Assembly: GCA_035653595.1 (NCBI GenBank)
Contig: DASRBO010000131.1
Coordinates: forward strand, 1 to 20,780
DNA from: DASRBO01 sp035653595
GTDB taxonomy: Bacteria; Actinomycetota; Acidimicrobiia; Acidimicrobiales; JAJPHE01
DNA length: 20,780 nucleotides
Reading direction: 5' to 3'
Position numbers and translations under genes: made by a program. The notes under the pieces were generated by a model that was given only the letters and a program-made list of their open reading frames with translations, made no database searches and was not told where the DNA came from. Shown here one piece after another: positions 14,089 to 20,780 of this stretch (position 1 is the first letter of the stretch; each line of letters begins with the position of its first letter).

Positions 14089-14634
14089 TCAACCTCCGTA
14101 GCTCATGCGGGTGTCCTCCATGCGCAGCACAGGAGTCTCCTCGTCGGCGGCGAAGCCGGCGTGGATCACCTCGCCCACGAAGAGGGTGTGGCTGCCAGTG
14201 GGGACCGCGTGCACCACGCGGCAGTCGAGCCAGGCGGCGGCGGCGTCGAGGATGGGCGCGCCGGTGGCCCGCTCGTGGTAGCGCTGGCCACCTATGGTTC
14301 CGGCGGCGGGGTCGTGTTCGGCCGGCTTCACGAACCGGCGCACCAGGGCGGCGTCGGAGCGAGCCAGGATCGACAGGGCGAACACCGCCCCGTCGGCGAT
14401 CAGCTGGTGGGTGAGGGCCCCCGCCTCCACCGCCACCCCGACCAGCTTGGGGTCGAAGGAGACCTGGGTTACCCAGCTGCAGGTCATCCCGTTGCGCCGC
14501 TCCCCCGCCCGGCTGCCCACCACGTACAGCCCGGTCGGCATCTTCCAGAGCACCCGGCGCCTGAGCCGGTCGTATTCGGCCGGATCGGCGCCCGGCGGGA
14601 ACGGCCCGATCGGTTCACCGCGGGCCGCCGGCAT
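14089..14634 (-). CDS. Flavin reductase-like domain protein (FMN-binding split barrel)
   Basis: A 181-residue protein of the flavin reductase-like family, which binds FMN or FAD and often provides reduced flavin to a partner monooxygenase. Visible segments are 'WKMPTGLYVVGSRAGERRNGMTCSWVTQVSFDPKLV' (key part MTCSWVTQVSFDPKLVGV), 'ALSILARSD', 'WLDCRVVHAVPTGSHTLFVGEV'. Start ATG 14634 lies 18 bp after putA's stop, and its stop is 2 bp from the chosen start of the luciferase-like gene. Flavin reductase next to an LLM oxidoreductase is the usual arrangement of two-component flavin monooxygenases, so a functional pair is likely, although F420 use remains possible. Confidence 0.88.
   Translation of the reverse strand: MPAARGEPIGPFPPGADPAEYDRLRRRVLWKMPTGLYVVGSRAGERRNGMTCSWVTQVSFDPKLVGVAVEAGALTHQLIADGAVFALSILARSDAALVRRFVKPAEHDPAAGTIGGQRYHERATGAPILDAAAAWLDCRVVHAVPTGSHTLFVGEVIHAGFAADEETPVLRMEDTRMSYGG
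14093..14097 (-). promoter_or_regulatory. Ribosome-binding site GGAGG that decides the luciferase-like gene start
   Basis: GGAGG lies within the last codons of the flavin reductase gene, directly adjoining the first TTG (14092) and 6 bases before the second TTG (14086). The spacing favours the second as the real start. Confidence 0.65.
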
Positions 14635-14652
14635 GCCAGCACCGTAGAGGCT

Positions 14653-17600
14653 TCATCCCTCGGTGGGGGCGAAACCCTGGCGCAGGGTGTTCTCGGCGAC
14701 GGCCACGGCGTCGGTGAACTGCACCAGGTAGTCGGGACCGCCGGCCTTGAAGCCCATGCCCGACAGCCCGATGCCCCCGAAGGGCTGGCGGCCGACGATG
14801 GCCCCGGTGATGCCCCGGTTGACGTACACGACCCCGGCCCGCAGCTCGGCCGTGGCGCGCTGGATGTGGGACGGGGTGCGGGAGAAGACCCCGGCGGTCA
14901 GGCCGTAGTCGGTGTCGTTGGCCAAGGCGATGGCGTCGGAGAACGACGCCGCCCGGAACACGGCCAGCACCGGGCCGAATATCTCGTCCCTGGCCAGCGG
15001 CGAGGACGGATCGACGCGGTCCACCACGGCCGGGGCGGCGAAGAACCCGGTGTCGGGCAGGGCGGCCGCGGCGAGGCGCACCTCGCCCCAGCGGGGTGCC
15101 TCGTCGACGTAGCGCTGCACCCGGGCCTGGGCGCTGGCCTCGATGAGCGGACCCATCTGGGTACCCATGCACCAGGGGTCACCCACCCGGATGGCCCTGG
15201 TCGCCTCCACCACCCGCTCGACCAGGCTGTCGCCCACCGGCTCGACGACTACCAGCCGGGCGGCGGCCGAGCACTTCTGGCCGGCGTAACCGAAAGCTGA
15301 CTGGACCACCGCCGGCACCACCTCGTCGAGGTCGGCGTCGGCGTCCACCACGATGGCGTTCTTGCCGCCCATCTCCGCCACCACCCTCTTGACCTGGCGG
15401 GCCCCGGCCGGGGTGGCAGCGGCGGTGGCGTTGATGGCGAGGCCCACCTGGCGCGACCCGGTGAAGGCGATGAAGGAGACATCGGGATTGGCGACGATGC
15501 CGGCCCCGACCTCCTCGCCGTAGCCGGGCAGGAAGCTGAGCACCCCGGGCGGAAGGCCGGCGTGGTCGAGGGCCCGCACCAGCTGCCAGGCGACCGCCGG
15601 GGTCTGCTCGGCCGGCTTGAACAACACGGCGTTGCCGGCCACCAGGGCCGCCACCACCATGCCGGTCGGGATGGCGAGGGGGAAGTTCCAGGGGGTGATG
15701 GCGGCACCCACCCCCCTGGCCCGGTACTCGAGGCGGTTGGCCTCCCCCGGTGGGGACTGGACCGCTCCCCCGCCGGCGAGGCGCAGCATCTGTCCGGCGT
15801 AGTACTCGCAGAAGTCGACCGCCTCGCACACATCGGCGTCCGCCTCGGCCCACGGCTTGCCCGCCTCCACGATCTCGAGGGCGGCCAACCGGTGGCGGTG
15901 CTGGCGCATCCAAGCCGCTGCCCGCCGCAGCACCGCCGCCCGCTCCCCGGGATCGACCCGCCGCCAGCGGTCGGCCGCCTCCACCGCCCCGGCCACGGCC
16001 GCCGCCAGCTCGGTCGGGCCGGCGGAGGACGCCTCGGTCACCACCCGGTCGGGATGGGTGGGGTCCACCGAGGCGATGCGGGCCCGGGTGGCGATGCGCT
16101 CGGTGCCGATCACCACCGGGACCTCGAGGTGGTCGAGCGCCCCTCCGCCCCTGGCGTTGTCGAGACCGTGGGCAAAGCGCAGCCGGACCCCGGCCCGGCG
16201 CCATTCCGAGTGGGGCTCGGGCCGGTAGGGCCGGGGGCCGGCGGTGGCGGCAGGGCTGTCGTCCTCATCGACGGGCAGGTCGGCCAGGTCGGGCGGGGGG
16301 GCCAGCAGCTCCTCCAGCTGGCGCCCCTCGGCGAAGCGGTGTCGCACGAAGCTCTCGTTGGACGTGTTCTCCAACAGGCGTCGCACCAGGTAGGCCATCC
16401 CCGGCACCAGTTCGCCCACCGGGGCGTAGACCCGAAGGCGCAGGCCCAGGCGGCGCACGGCGGCATGCACCGGCTCGGCCATGCCGTAGAGCAGTTGAAG
16501 CTCGTAGCCGCTGTCGGGGATGCCGCGCCGGCGGGCCTCCACCACCGCCACCGCCAACGAGCGCAGGTTGTGGGTGCCGAAGGCGGCCCGCACCTTCCCG
16601 TGCGAGTCGTGCAACAGGCCGACACACGCCTCGTAGTTGGCGTCGGTCTGGCCCTTCTCCTCGTACACCGGCACCGGCCAACCGGCGGCCCGGGCCACCA
16701 CCGTTTCGGTGTCCCAGTAGGCCCCCTTCACCAGCCGGACCGTGAGCATGGCGGACGGATCTCCTATGCGACGCACCCGCTCGTGGGACCACTCCACCAG
16801 GTCCCCCAGGTCGGCCCGGGAGTCGCGCAAATAGGCCTGCACCACCACCCCGGCGTGGAGCCGGTCCAGCTCGGGGTCCTCCAGCACCTCCCGTACGAGG
16901 CGGTGGGTGACGCCTTTGACCTCGTAGCTCTCCATGTCGAAGAACACCCCGACGCCACCCTCGACCGCCCGGCGCAGCACGGGGGCCAGGCGCCGCCGGG
17001 CCTCGGCGATCCCGTCGTCGGCGGTGAGGGGACGGAAGTGCGAGGCCAGGGCGGTGGGCTTGAGGCTCACGCTCACCCGCGGCAGGGGACCGAGGTCGTC
17101 CCGCTCGAGGTGGTCGTCCGGGGCCCATGCGGCCGACGAGGCCACGAGGACATCGACGAGGGTCCCGAGGCGGGCCGCGTAGCGGTCGGCCTCCGCCTCG
17201 CTGAAGGTGTGCTCCCCCAGCAGGTCCACGGTGGCGGCCGAGCCCAGCTTCCACAGGTCGTGCAGCCGCCCCACAGCCTCCTGGGGCGAGGTGCCGATGA
17301 TGAACTGGCGGGCCATGCGGGCCACGTTGCGGCGAACAACGGCGGCGGTCACCCGCTCGCCGAACGGGACCCGGCCAGCGGCCCCGATGCCCGCTCCCAG
17401 CAGGCGGGGGGCCGCGACGTCACCCAGGTACTCCTGCACGTGGGCCAGCAGGTCGTCGTCGTCGGTGGTGGCCGGCAGCACGTCGACCAGCCGGAACAGC
17501 TGGGTCTTGAACCGGGGATCGGACATGGCCCAGCTGAGCAGGTGCTCGCTCCACCAGGACATGCGGTAGACACCGGCGCGCCGGCTCCCGCCGAGCTCGG

Positions 17601-17661
17601 CTATCCGCCGCGCCAGGGCCACCACTTCGCCTTGGGAGGCCGGGCCCGACACCGGCCTCAC
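14653..17661 (-). CDS. putA: Bifunctional proline dehydrogenase / glutamate-semialdehyde dehydrogenase PutA
   Basis: A 1002-residue fusion that oxidises proline to glutamate in two steps: an FAD proline dehydrogenase barrel in the N-terminal half ('RVSVSLKPTALASHF', 'RLVKGAYWDTET', 'AFGTHNLRS', 'YELQLLYGMAEP') and an NAD aldehyde dehydrogenase in the C-terminal half with E763 in 'VVAEMGGKNA' and catalytic C797 in 'GYAGQKCSAA', 34 residues apart as expected. 'PWNFPLAIPTGM' and 'FFDMESYE' are also present. There is no N-terminal DNA-binding domain, so it is the non-repressor form of PutA. The start is placed at GTG 17661; GTG 17652 is an alternative, and the longer frame to 17781 runs into DUF3151. 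It lies 46 bp downstream of the DUF3151 gene and leads the cluster of flavin reductase, LLM oxidoreductase and RNase D. Confidence 0.95.
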   Translation of the reverse strand: MRPVSGPASQGEVVALARRIAELGGSRRAGVYRMSWWSEHLLSWAMSDPRFKTQLFRLVDVLPATTDDDDLLAHVQEYLGDVAAPRLLGAGIGAAGRVPFGERVTAAVVRRNVARMARQFIIGTSPQEAVGRLHDLWKLGSAATVDLLGEHTFSEAEADRYAARLGTLVDVLVASSAAWAPDDHLERDDLGPLPRVSVSLKPTALASHFRPLTADDGIAEARRRLAPVLRRAVEGGVGVFFDMESYEVKGVTHRLVREVLEDPELDRLHAGVVVQAYLRDSRADLGDLVEWSHERVRRIGDPSAMLTVRLVKGAYWDTETVVARAAGWPVPVYEEKGQTDANYEACVGLLHDSHGKVRAAFGTHNLRSLAVAVVEARRRGIPDSGYELQLLYGMAEPVHAAVRRLGLRLRVYAPVGELVPGMAYLVRRLLENTSNESFVRHRFAEGRQLEELLAPPPDLADLPVDEDDSPAATAGPRPYRPEPHSEWRRAGVRLRFAHGLDNARGGGALDHLEVPVVIGTERIATRARIASVDPTHPDRVVTEASSAGPTELAAAVAGAVEAADRWRRVDPGERAAVLRRAAAWMRQHRHRLAALEIVEAGKPWAEADADVCEAVDFCEYYAGQMLRLAGGGAVQSPPGEANRLEYRARGVGAAITPWNFPLAIPTGMVVAALVAGNAVLFKPAEQTPAVAWQLVRALDHAGLPPGVLSFLPGYGEEVGAGIVANPDVSFIAFTGSRQVGLAINATAAATPAGARQVKRVVAEMGGKNAIVVDADADLDEVVPAVVQSAFGYAGQKCSAAARLVVVEPVGDSLVERVVEATRAIRVGDPWCMGTQMGPLIEASAQARVQRYVDEAPRWGEVRLAAAALPDTGFFAAPAVVDRVDPSSPLARDEIFGPVLAVFRAASFSDAIALANDTDYGLTAGVFSRTPSHIQRATAELRAGVVYVNRGITGAIVGRQPFGGIGLSGMGFKAGGPDYLVQFTDAVAVAENTLRQGFAPTEG

Positions 17662-17707
17662 CGTACCGCCGGGCGCGGCGGCGCCGGTGGGATGATCGGC
17701 GCCGCCC

Positions 17708-18127
17708 TCAGGGGGCGACGAAGCGGTCCGGGTCGAGCTGGTGGAGGAACACCGCGCAGCGCTCCTCCTCCTGGGCCTCACCGATGTGGCCGGCGGCCGA
17801 CCGCAGGCCGTCGAGGCAGTCGAGGAAGCCCCGGTTCGACGGATGGCGCCAGCGGACGTATCCGGATCCCTTCCAGCCGGCCCCCCTCAGGGCGTCGAGG
17901 CCCCGGTGGTAGCCGACCCGGAAACAGGCGTAGGCCTCCACGTCGTCGCGGGCCTCGTGCCCCAGGGCCGCCCAACCGGCCAGGAAGGTCGGGAACGCCG
18001 CCACCACGTCGGCCACCGCGTCGCGGCGGTGCCCGGGCGGCCGGGCCAGGGCGGCGGACAGCCGCTCATGGGCCACGGCCGGCGCCTCGGGCAGGACGGT
18101 TTCGGGCGGCCGCTCGCCGATCTGCAT
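17708..18127 (-). CDS. DUF3151 family protein of unknown function
   Basis: A small soluble protein of about 139 residues recognised as DUF3151, an uncharacterised actinobacterial family. Diagnostic segments are 'YACFRVGYHRGLDALRGAGWKG', read here as VGYHRGLDALRGAGWKGSG, then 'HPSNRGFLDCLDGL' and 'AAGHIGEAQEEERCAVFLHQLDP'. The protein is largely helical and may be a repeat-type helical scaffold. No catalytic motif, signal peptide or membrane segment is seen. The ATG at 18127 is used; a GTG at 18136 in frame is a possible earlier start. It is divergent from the HIT gene over a short region with overlapping -10-like sequences, and 46 bp upstream of putA, so it may be the first gene of the minus-strand operon. 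Confidence 0.82.
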   Translation of the reverse strand: MQIGERPPETVLPEAPAVAHERLSAALARPPGHRRDAVADVVAAFPTFLAGWAALGHEARDDVEAYACFRVGYHRGLDALRGAGWKGSGYVRWRHPSNRGFLDCLDGLRSAAGHIGEAQEEERCAVFLHQLDPDRFVAP

Positions 18128-18143
18128 GGCAGACACGGCGAAC

Positions 18144-18153
18144 TGTCTAGTCT
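18144..18153. promoter_or_regulatory. Overlapping divergent -10-like elements between DUF3151 and HIT genes
   Basis: The plus strand carries TAGTCT (18148-18153), a TANNNT match 9 bases before the HIT ATG. The minus strand carries TAGACA (18149-18144), a weaker match 7 bases before GTG 18136. They share the central TA, so two polymerases could not use both at once. No Shine-Dalgarno is evident for either gene. Confidence 0.3.
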
Positions 18154-18162
18154 CGCCCGGCC

Positions 18163-18597
18163 ATGGCGGACCAGCAGCCAGCGTGTGTGTTCTGCTCGAT
18201 CATCTCCGGATCGGTACCCGGCCACATCGTGCTCGACGCCCCCGAGGTGGTCGGCTTCCTCGACGCCCGGCCGGTGTTCAAGGGACACGTGCTGGTGGTG
18301 CCCCGCCCGCACCTGGCCACCCTGGTCGACCTCGACGACAGCATGGCGGCCAGCCTGTTCGGCGCCGCCAGGAGGGTGGCCCTCGCCCTGGAGGCGGCCC
18401 TCGATGCCGACGGCGCCTTCGTGGGCCTCAACAACCGGATATCCCAGAGCGTGGCCCATGTCCATGTCCACGTGGTGCCCCGGCGGTCCAAGGACGGGCT
18501 GCGGGGGTTCTTCTGGCCCCGCACCCGCTACACCGACGAAGACGAGGCGGCCGGCTACGCCGGGCGCATCCGGGCCGCGCTCGGGTCACAGGGCTAA
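18163..18597 (+). CDS. HIT family nucleotide-binding hydrolase
   Basis: A 144-residue histidine-triad protein. The catalytic triad HVHVHVVPR has H99, H101 and H103; 'CVFCSIISGSVP' near the N-terminus supplies the Cys pair common in the branch with an N-terminal zinc site, and 'GHVLVVPRPHLATLVDL' is the classic substrate-side block. HIT enzymes hydrolyse nucleoside phosphoramidates or dinucleoside polyphosphates, but the natural substrate here is unknown. ATG 18163 gives the normal start; a TAGTCT hexamer lies 9 bases upstream and would give a very short leader. It faces tyrS with a 45-bp gap that contains an inverted repeat. Confidence 0.92.
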   Translation: MADQQPACVFCSIISGSVPGHIVLDAPEVVGFLDARPVFKGHVLVVPRPHLATLVDLDDSMAASLFGAARRVALALEAALDADGAFVGLNNRISQSVAHVHVHVVPRRSKDGLRGFFWPRTRYTDEDEAAGYAGRIRAALGSQG

Positions 18598-18623
18598 AGG
18601 CCGGCGGGGCCGGGAGACCTCCG

Positions 18624-18638
18624 GCACCGGGCCGGTGC
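18624..18638. terminator. Possible shared terminator hairpin between HIT and tyrS genes
   Basis: Inverted repeat GCACCGG-G-CCGGTGC (7-bp arms) in the 45-bp gap between the convergent ends. The one-base spacer means a real hairpin would open to a loop of about five. There is no U-run, so it is a weak candidate, but its location between convergent genes is right. Confidence 0.35.
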
Positions 18639-18642
18639 GCGC

Positions 18643-19923
18643 TTATTCGAAGCGGAGCAGGTGGTGGTCCTTCTTGCCCCGGCGGAGCACGGCGTAACGG
18701 CCGCTGATCAGGTCGTCGACGCCGAGGCGCTGGTCGGGATCCCCCACCCGGCGGTTGTTCACGTACGCACCGCCCTGGGAGACGGTCGTGCGCGCCGCGC
18801 TGAGCGAGCTCACCAGGCCGGAGTCCCGCAGCGCCTCGACCACCGCCAGGCCGGGCGGCTCGAGATCCGAGCGCGGCCGGGCGCTGGAAGGGGCGTCGGC
18901 GAAAACCTCCAGCAGCGTCGCCTCGTCGAGGGTGCTGATCTCCTCGGAGAAGAGCACCCCGGCCGCCCGCTCGGCCCGGGTCGCCTCCTGCTCCCCGTGG
19001 ACCAGGCTCACCACCTCGCGGGCCAGCACCCGCTGGGCCTCGCGGCGCTCGGGCCGGGTGCGGGTCAGCTCGTCCAGCTCCTCGATGCGGGACCGGGGCA
19101 GGAAGGTGTACCACCGCAGCAGCGCCGGCACCATGGAGTCGTCGCTGCGCAGCAGGAACTGGAACAGGGCGTAGGGGCTGGTGCGGGTGCCGTCCAGCCA
19201 CACCGTTCCGGTCTCGCTCTTGCCGTACTTGGTGCCGTCCGGCTTGAGCAGCAGCGGAGAGGTCAGGCCGTAGACCTCGTTGCCCCGGAGGCGACGGACC
19301 AGGTCGATGCCCATGGTGATGTTGCCCCACTGGTCCGAGCCACCCATCTGCAGCCGGCACCCGTAGGAATCGGACAAGTGGAGGAAGTCGTAGGCCTGCA
19401 GGAGCATGTAGGAGAACTCGGTGAAGGAGATCCCCTGCTCTCTCTCGCCGAGGCGCACCCGCACCGACTCCTTGGCGATCATCTGGTTGACGGTGAAGTG
19501 CTTGCCGACGTCGCGGAGGAACTCGATCAGCCCCAGCGCCCCCAGCCACTGGCGGTTGTTGGCCACTATGGCCTGGCGGGGGCCGGCCTCGAAGTCGAGG
19601 AAGCGCTCCAGCTGTGAGGCGATGCCGGCCACGTTGGCCTCCACCTCCTCATCGGTCAACAGGGGCCGCTCCGACTCCCGCCCGGAGGGGTCGCCGATCA
19701 TGCCGGTGCCGCCGCCGGCCAGGGCGATGGGCCGGTGGCCCCCCAGCTGCATCCGTCGCAGGGCCAGGATCGGGAGCAGGCTCCCGAGGTGGAGACTGTC
19801 GGCGGTGGGGTCGAAGCCGATGTAGACGGTCAGGCCCCCCTGGTCCACCAGCCCGGCCACCGCCGGGTCGGTGACCTGGTGCACCAGCCCCCGCCACTCG
19901 AGATCCTCGAAAAGGTCGCCCAT
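18643..19923 (-). CDS. tyrS: Tyrosyl-tRNA synthetase
   Basis: A 426-residue class I tyrosyl-tRNA synthetase, charging tRNA-Tyr with tyrosine. The N-terminal 'YIGFDPTADSLHLGSLLP' holds the HIGH-type motif (H45-S48), 'MGGSDQWGNI' is the tyrosine-binding segment, and KYGKS (232-236) is the KMSKS-type loop. An S4-like RNA-binding domain closes the protein ('SGLVSSLSAARTTVSQGGAYVNNRRV', shown here by VSQGGAYVNNRRV). Length is normal (about 420). The ATG at 19923 is preceded by GGAG 3 bases away and GAGG further up. I see no T-box leader. The frame is open upstream to 20079, into the neighbouring region, but the homology begins at the chosen ATG. Confidence 0.96.
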   Translation of the reverse strand: MGDLFEDLEWRGLVHQVTDPAVAGLVDQGGLTVYIGFDPTADSLHLGSLLPILALRRMQLGGHRPIALAGGGTGMIGDPSGRESERPLLTDEEVEANVAGIASQLERFLDFEAGPRQAIVANNRQWLGALGLIEFLRDVGKHFTVNQMIAKESVRVRLGEREQGISFTEFSYMLLQAYDFLHLSDSYGCRLQMGGSDQWGNITMGIDLVRRLRGNEVYGLTSPLLLKPDGTKYGKSETGTVWLDGTRTSPYALFQFLLRSDDSMVPALLRWYTFLPRSRIEELDELTRTRPERREAQRVLAREVVSLVHGEQEATRAERAAGVLFSEEISTLDEATLLEVFADAPSSARPRSDLEPPGLAVVEALRDSGLVSSLSAARTTVSQGGAYVNNRRVGDPDQRLGVDDLISGRYAVLRRGKKDHHLLRFE

Positions 19924-19954
19924 CGCTCCGTCCTCGGCCGTTTCCGACAGGATG

Positions 19955-19964
19955 CCCGATCGGG
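19955..19964. repeat. Perfect palindrome CCCGATCGGG in the tyrS-acyl-CoA synthetase divergent region
   Basis: A 10-bp perfect palindrome 32 bases upstream of the tyrS ATG on the minus strand. It could be an operator or a chance GC-rich palindrome. Confidence 0.25.
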
Positions 19965-19992
19965 GCCCGGTACTAGCTTGAATTCGACCCGA

Positions 19993-20010
19993 CCGGCCGA
20001 CCTGGGCCGG
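19993..20010 (+). repeat. Inverted repeat CCGGCC-N6-GGCCGG upstream of acyl-CoA synthetase
   Basis: Six-base arms with a 6-base spacer, located 10 bases before the AGGAG ribosome site of the acyl-CoA synthetase. As RNA it would form a short GC hairpin in the leader; as DNA it could be an operator. No function can be assigned. Confidence 0.3.
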
Positions 20011-20020
20011 CGCGACGACT

Positions 20021-20025
20021 AGGAG
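20021..20025 (+). promoter_or_regulatory. Ribosome-binding site AGGAG fixing a TTG start
   Basis: AGGAG lies 6 bases before TTG 20032. It decides the start of the acyl-CoA synthetase, whose N-terminus 'MYPAAIAAQTPDKPA' matches the family start. Confidence 0.75.
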
Positions 20026-20031
20026 CACCAT

Positions 20032-20780
20032 TTGTACCCGGCAGCCATAGCGGCCCAGACCCCGGACAAGCCGGCCCACATAATGGCCGGCACAGGCGAG
20101 GTGGTCACCTATGCCGAGCTCGACCGGCGCTCGAACCAGGTGGCCCAGCTGCTACGCCGGCGGGGCCTGCGCCGGGGCGACTCGGTCGCCATCTTCATGG
20201 AGAACAACGCCCACTTCCTCGAGGTGGCCTGGGGGGCGGCCCGCTCAGGGCTGTACTTCACCGCGGTGAGCTCCCGCCTCACCGCCCCCGAGGTCTCCTA
20301 CATCGTCAACGACTGCGGGGCCAAGGCCATCTTCACCTCCCGCGACCGGGCCGAGGTGGCCACCGAGGCGGTCAGGGACACGCCCGGGGCGGCCACCAGG
20401 GTCATGTTCTACGGAGCTGTGGACGGCTTCGAGGACGCCGAGGAGGTGCTCGGGGCCCAATCCGAGGGCCCCATCGACGACGAGTCGCCGGGCATGGACA
20501 TGCTGTACTCGTCGGGCACGACCGGGCGGCCCAAGGGGGTCAAGCTGCCGCTGCCGGAGACCCCCATCGGCTCGCCCACCGGCATCTTCATGCTGGCCAC
20601 CGCCCTCTACGGGGTGACGGCGGACACGGTGTACCTCTCCCCCGCCCCCCTCTACCACGCCGCCCCCCTGCGCTTCTCGATGGCGATGCAGCAGGCGGGG
20701 GCGACGGTGGTGGTCATGGAGCACTTCGACCCGGTGGAGTACCTCCGCTGCGTCCAGGACTACCGGGTCACCCACACCCA
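20032..20780 (+). CDS. Acyl-CoA synthetase (AMP-forming), N-terminal part, cut by window end
   Basis: The first 249 residues of an adenylate-forming acyl-CoA synthetase/ligase, which activates a fatty or other carboxylic acid to its CoA thioester through an acyl-AMP. Visible are 'TYAELDRRSNQVAQLLRRRGL' as A-domain N-terminus (key part YAELDRRSNQVA), 'VAIFMENNAHFLEVAWGA', and the P-loop-like motif YSSGTTGRPKGVK at residues 159-171. 'PLYHAAPL' follows, the usual A5-like region. The frame stays open to the right edge, so the C-terminal domain is missing and the substrate cannot be judged. Start TTG 20032 is fixed by AGGAG 6 bases upstream and homology at the first residues. It is divergent from tyrS across about 110 bp. 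Confidence 0.9.
   Translation, partial: MYPAAIAAQTPDKPAHIMAGTGEVVTYAELDRRSNQVAQLLRRRGLRRGDSVAIFMENNAHFLEVAWGAARSGLYFTAVSSRLTAPEVSYIVNDCGAKAIFTSRDRAEVATEAVRDTPGAATRVMFYGAVDGFEDAEEVLGAQSEGPIDDESPGMDMLYSSGTTGRPKGVKLPLPETPIGSPTGIFMLATALYGVTADTVYLSPAPLYHAAPLRFSMAMQQAGATVVVMEHFDPVEYLRCVQDYRVTHT

Noticed and set aside
15562..18150. 862-codon plus-strand open frame opposite putA
   Set aside because: Opposite strand encodes a full PutA with catalytic residues; the plus-strand product is compositionally a shadow.
19924..20031. T-box or other riboswitch upstream of tyrS
   Set aside because: The region is only about 110 bp and no conserved T-box sequence (AGGGTGG-type) is present.
20245..20775. Minus-strand open frame at the right edge
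   Set aside because: Opposite strand encodes the acyl-CoA synthetase with YSSGTTGRPKG; the minus-strand product is a His/Gly/Val-rich shadow.
1..20780. CRISPR array, insertion sequence, prophage, toxin-antitoxin, tRNA or rRNA
   Set aside because: No repeat-spacer pattern, transposase, integrase or RNA gene signature was seen on reading both strands; small genes next to each other do not resemble toxin-antitoxin pairs.

Overview
This is a gene-dense, very GC-rich window (roughly 70 % or more by eye) with short intergenic gaps, many GTG/TTG starts and several promoters that fit leaderless transcription. Gene content points to a high-GC actinobacterium: an OpcA homologue beside zwf, a fused CofG/CofH FO synthase for coenzyme F420, a luciferase-like oxidoreductase, a DUF3151 protein and a 4-bp-overlap operon style. 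Acidimicrobiia or a relative is my best guess, but that is inference. I see no tRNA, rRNA, IS element, CRISPR array or phage gene, and codon use looks uniform. This reads as ordinary chromosomal core and metabolic sequence.

Layout. (1) 2-2057, plus strand: end of zwf (glucose-6-phosphate dehydrogenase), opcA and pgl, the oxidative pentose phosphate operon. (2) 2087-5454, plus: fbiC (FO synthase) and a LOG-family Rossmann protein two bases behind it. (3) 9118-5381, minus: glycolate oxidase genes glcD, glcE and glcF chained by overlapping stop/start codons, ending in a 72-residue helical protein whose gene runs 74 bp antisense into the LOG gene. (4) 9252-10004, plus: a Cys-rich conserved protein, convergent with a 58-residue CPxCG zinc-ribbon protein (10191-10015, minus). 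(5) 10282-12083, plus: a 75-residue unknown protein and a GH13 alpha-glucosidase that seems to start at a CTG codon. (6) 18127-12060, minus: a likely five-gene operon of DUF3151 protein, PutA, flavin reductase, luciferase-like oxidoreductase and RNase D. (7) 18163-18597, plus: HIT protein. (8) 19923-18643, minus: tyrS. (9) 20032 to the window end, plus: an acyl-CoA synthetase cut by the edge.

How it fits together. The pentose phosphate genes supply NADPH. FbiC makes the F420 chromophore precursor, which the luciferase-like protein may use, although its flavin reductase neighbour suggests a reduced-FMN alternative. GlcDEF would oxidise glycolate to glyoxylate, PutA proline to glutamate, and the GH13 enzyme would release glucose from oligosaccharides.

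I do not see a clear new defence or mobile system. The most interesting signals are at the level of gene expression: a repeated TANNNT-N6-start arrangement, a probable CTG start, convergent antisense gene ends, a tandem repeat in a divergent promoter, and small proteins of unknown role.
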